Source of the DNA: Allohahella sp002354735
GTDB taxonomy: Bacteria > Pseudomonadota > Gammaproteobacteria > Pseudomonadales > Oleiphilaceae
DNA: 64,000 bases
Assembly: GCF_047946665.1 (NCBI RefSeq)
Contig: NZ_CP172312.1
Span: forward strand, 992,001-1,056,000
Reading direction: 5' to 3'
A model generated the notes under the pieces. It worked only from the letters and a program-made list of their open reading frames with translations. It searched no databases and was not told where the DNA came from. Below are positions 60,937-64,000 of this stretch, in pieces; the first letter of the stretch is position 1, and the number at the start of each line of letters is the position of its first letter. A program made the position numbers and the translations under genes.

Positions 60937-63234
60937 TTAGTTACGACCAAAGAAGGCGTTAATAATGTCACCGAACAAGCCGTTGTTACGGGCCTCGGAA
61001 TCATCTTCGTTGTCATCTTCATCTTCATCGTCATCGTCATCGTCATCGTCTAGGCCGGAGTCGGGGGCGGAAATCGGTGGCTGAACCACTACGGTAACCG
61101 AGGAGGCCGGGACGCCCTCTCGGAAAACGCTGATCAGCACGTCCCCTATGAGCAATCCTCGTACGACGCCGTTGGCGTCGACCGTGGCGATGGCATCATT
61201 CGAGCTCGTCCACGTGATTGGTCCAAGTTCTGCGCCAGCAGGTACTGGCGCAACGTCGTAATCCACAACGCCACCGACGTCAATCACTGCCGGTGAGGGG
61301 CCGAGAATACTCAGCCCTGTCAGCGCTGGCGGCGGTGGTGGCGGTGGCGGTGCTGGTTGGATAATGGTCACAGCTTTCACGCCGCTTACGCTGGCGTTTG
61401 TACTCGATTGAACGCGAATATTCGCCTGACCTGGCGCAATGGCGACAAGCACGCCGTTGGCATCCACGGTAACCAGATCTGGCCTGTCAGTTGACCATGA
61501 GAGCGTGCCGACGTTGGCGCCTGCAGGGCTTGCAACCGCTGTATACTGCGCTGATGCGCCCACCGTCAATTGATCAGCACCATTGATTGCCAGCGCGCTC
61601 ACTGATGGTGGGATAACATTGACGATCTTGCTGATCGAAAATTCACCCACTGTGGCTGTGATCGTGGCTTGTCCAACCTGAATGCCAGTTACGCGGCCGC
61701 TTGGCTCCACCGTTGCTACGGCAGCGTTGTCTGTGGACCAGGTCGGCGCGCCGGCAACAGCTGAATCAGGAAAAAGCTGGAGACCAAGCGTGACGGAATT
61801 GGATCTGATCAGATTGACCGGCCCATCCTGCATAAAGCCGATACCGGTCAGTCTTGGCGCCAGCACCTTGATGCCATCAGTCTGTCTGATCACTGCGCCT
61901 GTTACCGAAGTCGTAGTCGCTGCAATGATAGCGTCACCTGGCTCATTACCGACGATGGTGCCATCTGGGCGAACCGTAACGAACTGCTCGCCAGCGACTA
62001 CCGACCACTGCAGATTGCCGATAGGGGCAGTTTCAGGAATTGGTGACGCCACCGCAACTACTTGACTGCCTTTCTCGATAGTGTCAGGGACAGTCAGCGC
62101 TAGTGAAGTAAGCGGTGGGGGCACGACGCCATCGTCATTACGAACTGTCACGCTGACGGAGCCGGTAATTGCTTCGTTGCTGGCACTGGTCGCCGTGACC
62201 GTCGATGCGCCAGGCGCGACAGCCGTTACCACACCGTTCTGATCGACGCTCACGATCTGCGGGAACGCTGACGTCCAGTTAACCGTGGTGTCAGCTATTG
62301 TGCGTGGATAAACAGTGGCAAATAGCGTCCTCTGCTCGCCGACAGCGAGTTGAGATGAGTCGCGCGTCAGATCGATTCGTCCGACTTCGACGACTTGTGG
62401 TCCAGAACCGGTGCCACTGGCAGCAGCTGCCAGCGAAGAATTCGGTATGGTTTCGAGCAGGACGGGATTGCTTGAGCCCAGTTGACCCAGCGCCGAGTCG
62501 AGCACGCCATCGGTACTGTCGAGCAGCCCATCTGCAAGGTCTGTAGAGAACGTGGAAAAGACATCCTGCAGGGTGGGTCCGAGATCTCTCGACAAGGCCA
62601 CCTGACTGATGCCTGCCAGCAGAACACCATAGCGGTCTTCCTGACTGAGGGCGCCAGGCGCGATCTTGGTTTTTAGTACGTTGGTCGGTACCACCTTGAC
62701 GATCTCAGCGAGTCCGAATGCGGCGCCTGTCTGTGCGTTCAGATTACTGATGGCAATACGGTCGCTGCCCACATTATCTCTGGTAATCCTGCTCGCCGCA
62801 AAGCTGGTAATGGGTGTCAGGTTCACAGCTGTGCGCCCGACGGAGTTCTCGATGACTGAGTAGGCCTGCAAGGGTGTTTCTACCCCAAGTTCTGCGTCTG
62901 CATTCGTTGCCTCGTCCACATAGGCACCACCTACGGCTTCGACGAAAATCGGTCCGGCATAGTTAGTGACATTGCGTACCGAGTAGCGACCCTCGGAGTC
63001 GGTGCGTACAGGGTCGCCAATCGGAAAGCCTATACCCTCGGCGGTTACCGGATAAACGGTGACCGTTGCCTGTGAAACAGGTCCTTTGACCACGACACCG
63101 GCAACCGCTGGAGGGCCGCTGTCGCCGCCGCCACCACCGCTCTCGCCGCCACAGGCAATCAATAACAAGGACGCTGCCAGCATGCTGGTCCAGCGGGCGA
63201 AGGGGCTGCTAGCACCCTTAGTGTTTACTGACAT
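60937..63234 (-). CDS. Big/Ig-like repeat lipoprotein
   Basis: About 765-residue surface lipoprotein. A signal segment with lipobox LLIAC is followed by a Gly-rich linker, a segment starting VVVKGPVSQATVTVYPV, and at least five bacterial Ig-like (Big_2) repeats, each ending in a VxGxxxGxAxIxA-type strand (e.g. VVTAVAPGASTVTA, RVTGIQVGQATITA, VLVAIAPGQANIRV). The C terminus is a poly-Asp/Glu stretch and LFGDIINAFFGRN. Such proteins often act in adhesion or matrix binding. Starts at 63261 (TTG), 63249 or 63234 (ATG) are all possible. Confidence 0.85.
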   Translation of the reverse strand: MSVNTKGASSPFARWTSMLAASLLLIACGGESGGGGGDSGPPAVAGVVVKGPVSQATVTVYPVTAEGIGFPIGDPVRTDSEGRYSVRNVTNYAGPIFVEAVGGAYVDEATNADAELGVETPLQAYSVIENSVGRTAVNLTPITSFAASRITRDNVGSDRIAISNLNAQTGAAFGLAEIVKVVPTNVLKTKIAPGALSQEDRYGVLLAGISQVALSRDLGPTLQDVFSTFSTDLADGLLDSTDGVLDSALGQLGSSNPVLLETIPNSSLAAAASGTGSGPQVVEVGRIDLTRDSSQLAVGEQRTLFATVYPRTIADTTVNWTSAFPQIVSVDQNGVVTAVAPGASTVTATSASNEAITGSVSVTVRNDDGVVPPPLTSLALTVPDTIEKGSQVVAVASPIPETAPIGNLQWSVVAGEQFVTVRPDGTIVGNEPGDAIIAATTTSVTGAVIRQTDGIKVLAPRLTGIGFMQDGPVNLIRSNSVTLGLQLFPDSAVAGAPTWSTDNAAVATVEPSGRVTGIQVGQATITATVGEFSISKIVNVIPPSVSALAINGADQLTVGASAQYTAVASPAGANVGTLSWSTDRPDLVTVDANGVLVAIAPGQANIRVQSSTNASVSGVKAVTIIQPAPPPPPPPPALTGLSILGPSPAVIDVGGVVDYDVAPVPAGAELGPITWTSSNDAIATVDANGVVRGLLIGDVLISVFREGVPASSVTVVVQPPISAPDSGLDDDDDDDDEDEDDNEDDSEARNNGLFGDIINAFFGRN
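61013..61050. repeat. Trinucleotide/hexanucleotide tract encoding an Asp/Glu run
   Basis: A run of CATCGT and CATCTT units on the + strand encodes GAT/GAC/GAA codons, i.e. Asp-Asp-Glu, near the C terminus of the Big-repeat lipoprotein. Copy-number slippage in a three-base tract would change length without frameshift. Confidence 0.85.
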
Positions 63235-63530
63235 CGAAAATCCGAGCATAACTTGCTTCAATCCAATGATTTACATGGAAAATCTGGTTTGTCCGCAAAT
63301 TTGGCGCGGACGAATGTTGCGTAATGATACCGCTTGTAGCGTTTTGTGAACACTGCGATATTGATTTCTCGACCGGGTTCCAACGCTTTACGCAGGCTCA
63401 AGAGGTCAACTAGTACCGCGATTTCAGTCGGCTAGGAACCCGATTGCGGAAAAGTACGTAGACAGGCTAGAGCCGGCTCAAACTGGCGTGAATCTTCGGA
63501 CCCCTCGGGGTCGCAAATAGAGGAAACATC

Positions 63531-63812
63531 ATGAAAGCTATCTGGAAAGGTCAAGTCATCGCTGAAAGTGACGACGTAGTAGAGGTGGACGGCGAGCGCT
63601 ATTTCCCCTGGGATTCATTGAATGGCTGCTACTTCATGAAGTCCGAGACCACCAGCACGAGCCAAGGTAGGGGGGAAGCCCGCTATCTGAATGTGGTTGT
63701 CGAGGATCAGGAGAACAGGGATGCAGCCTGGTACTACCCGAACCCCAAAGACAAAGCCCAGGAGATCAAGGACCGAGTGGCCTTCGGTTCCGGGGTTGAG
63801 GTCACGGCCTGA
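63531..63812 (+). CDS. DUF427-family protein
   Basis: 93-residue cytosolic protein with the DUF427 pattern: KAIWKGQVIAESDDVVEVDG at the start, YFPWDSL near 24, and the C-terminal AAWYYPNPKDKAQEIKDRVA. The family is widespread and its function unknown; a beta-barrel fold is known. AGAGGA lies before the ATG. A small GACCC/GGGTC hairpin lies just upstream. Confidence 0.85.
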   Translation: MKAIWKGQVIAESDDVVEVDGERYFPWDSLNGCYFMKSETTSTSQGRGEARYLNVVVEDQENRDAAWYYPNPKDKAQEIKDRVAFGSGVEVTA

Positions 63813-63940
63813 TTGCGCGGATGGCCAGGCTGTGAGGGTGCAATGCTGAAATGCGGAGTCGTGGCAGTTGAAGCAAATCGAGTATCTGGCTGAAACTCTG
63901 GAAAAACTGGCAGCGATGAACTTTGCAGAGAGCAGTAACA

Positions 63941-63970
63941 AAAAAGCCCCTGTTTTCAGGGGCTTTTTAT
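63941..63970. terminator. Bidirectional terminator between DUF427 gene and tRNA
   Basis: A perfect twelve-base stem (AAAAAGCCCCTG with CAGGGGCTTTTT) and TTTT loop, T-rich on both strands, so it can end the DUF427 transcript on + and the tRNA transcript on minus, whose 3' end lies about ten bases further right. Confidence 0.92.
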
Positions 63971-63979
63971 TGTATTGAT

Positions 63980-64000
63980 TGGTGCCGAGAGAGAGAATCG
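63980..64000 (-). tRNA. 3' end of a tRNA, probably tRNA-Leu (partial, cut by window edge)
   Basis: Read on the minus strand the last 21 bases give the end of a T loop (CGATT), a T-stem arm CTCTC, an acceptor arm TCTCGGC, discriminator A and an encoded CCA. The implied acceptor 5' arm, GCCGAGA, with A73 and this T-arm is common in gammaproteobacterial tRNA-Leu. The anticodon is outside the window, so the isotype is inferred. Confidence 0.72.

Noticed and set aside
63499..63512. GACCCCTCGGGGTC palindrome before the DUF427 gene as a riboswitch
   Set aside because: A single five to six base stem with a tiny loop; no conserved aptamer-like context, so only a simple hairpin.
1..64000. CRISPR arrays, insertion sequences, prophage or integron
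   Set aside because: No evenly spaced direct repeats, transposase, integrase or phage structural genes were seen on either strand.

Overview
The window reads as chromosomal DNA of a flagellated, probably aquatic gammaproteobacterium with about 57% G+C. Indicators are rdgC (restricted to beta/gammaproteobacteria), pdxH, yaaA, a long-form queF, a Pseudomonas-like flgBCDEFGHIJKL block behind a sigma-54 promoter, a Fur-box-controlled iron(III) transporter and an STAS-type Mla-like lipid transporter. I see no phage, insertion sequence, CRISPR array or integron. Gene density is high, no stretch over 300 bases lacks a gene, and many neighbours overlap by a few bases. The species cannot be named from this.

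Layout. 1-5.4 kb: filament genes fliC-flaG-fliD-fliS, with an internal duplication in flagellin. 5.4-9.2 kb: a divergent pair, an HDAC-family deacetylase and a Pat-like acyl-CoA-synthetase/GNAT acetyltransferase. 9.2-12.2 kb: rdgC, a glutaredoxin-like gene coupled to yaaA, and a small exported protein. 12.2-16.1 kb: a coupled operon of FIST sensor, PAS-GGDEF-EAL protein and pdxH. 16.4-18.1 kb: an acyl-CoA synthetase. 18.1-20.9 kb: fbpB and fbpA with a strong Fur box. 21-23 kb: two convergent orphan lipoprotein genes. 23.1-25.8 kb: an ABC-2 exporter pair coupled to queF. 25.9-28.4 kb: a membrane adenylate cyclase, a DUF962/Mpo1-like protein and a nitroreductase.

28.5-41.1 kb: flgB to flgL (rod, hook, L and P rings, muramidase, hook-filament junction) in one direction. 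41-43.6 kb: a DinB-like protein, and a DedA protein overlapping an ATP-grasp protein. 43.6-49.5 kb: proline use, with an AraC-type regulator, trifunctional-regulator-free putA and putP. 49.8-54.7 kb: a four-gene cassette (periplasmic retropepsin-like protein, inactive-transglutaminase/7TM protein, RimK-like ATP-grasp ligase, exported M14 zinc hydrolase), the best candidate for an under-described system. 54.7-58.4 kb: an Mla-like transporter (permease, ATPase, MCE protein, lipoprotein). 58.5-60.8 kb: a membrane-anchored protein, a REC-REC-degenerate-GGDEF regulator and a small membrane protein. 60.9-63.8 kb: a Big-domain lipoprotein and a DUF427 protein. The right edge cuts a minus-strand tRNA, probably tRNA-Leu.

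Functional threads: the two flagellar blocks together cover most of the axial structure apart from basal body and export genes. Second-messenger signalling is prominent (GGDEF-EAL, degenerate GGDEF, adenylate cyclase). Several cassettes act on the envelope (7TM/ATP-grasp, Mla-like, DedA, ABC-2 exporter). All functions are inferred from motifs and gene order read by eye; no database search was run.
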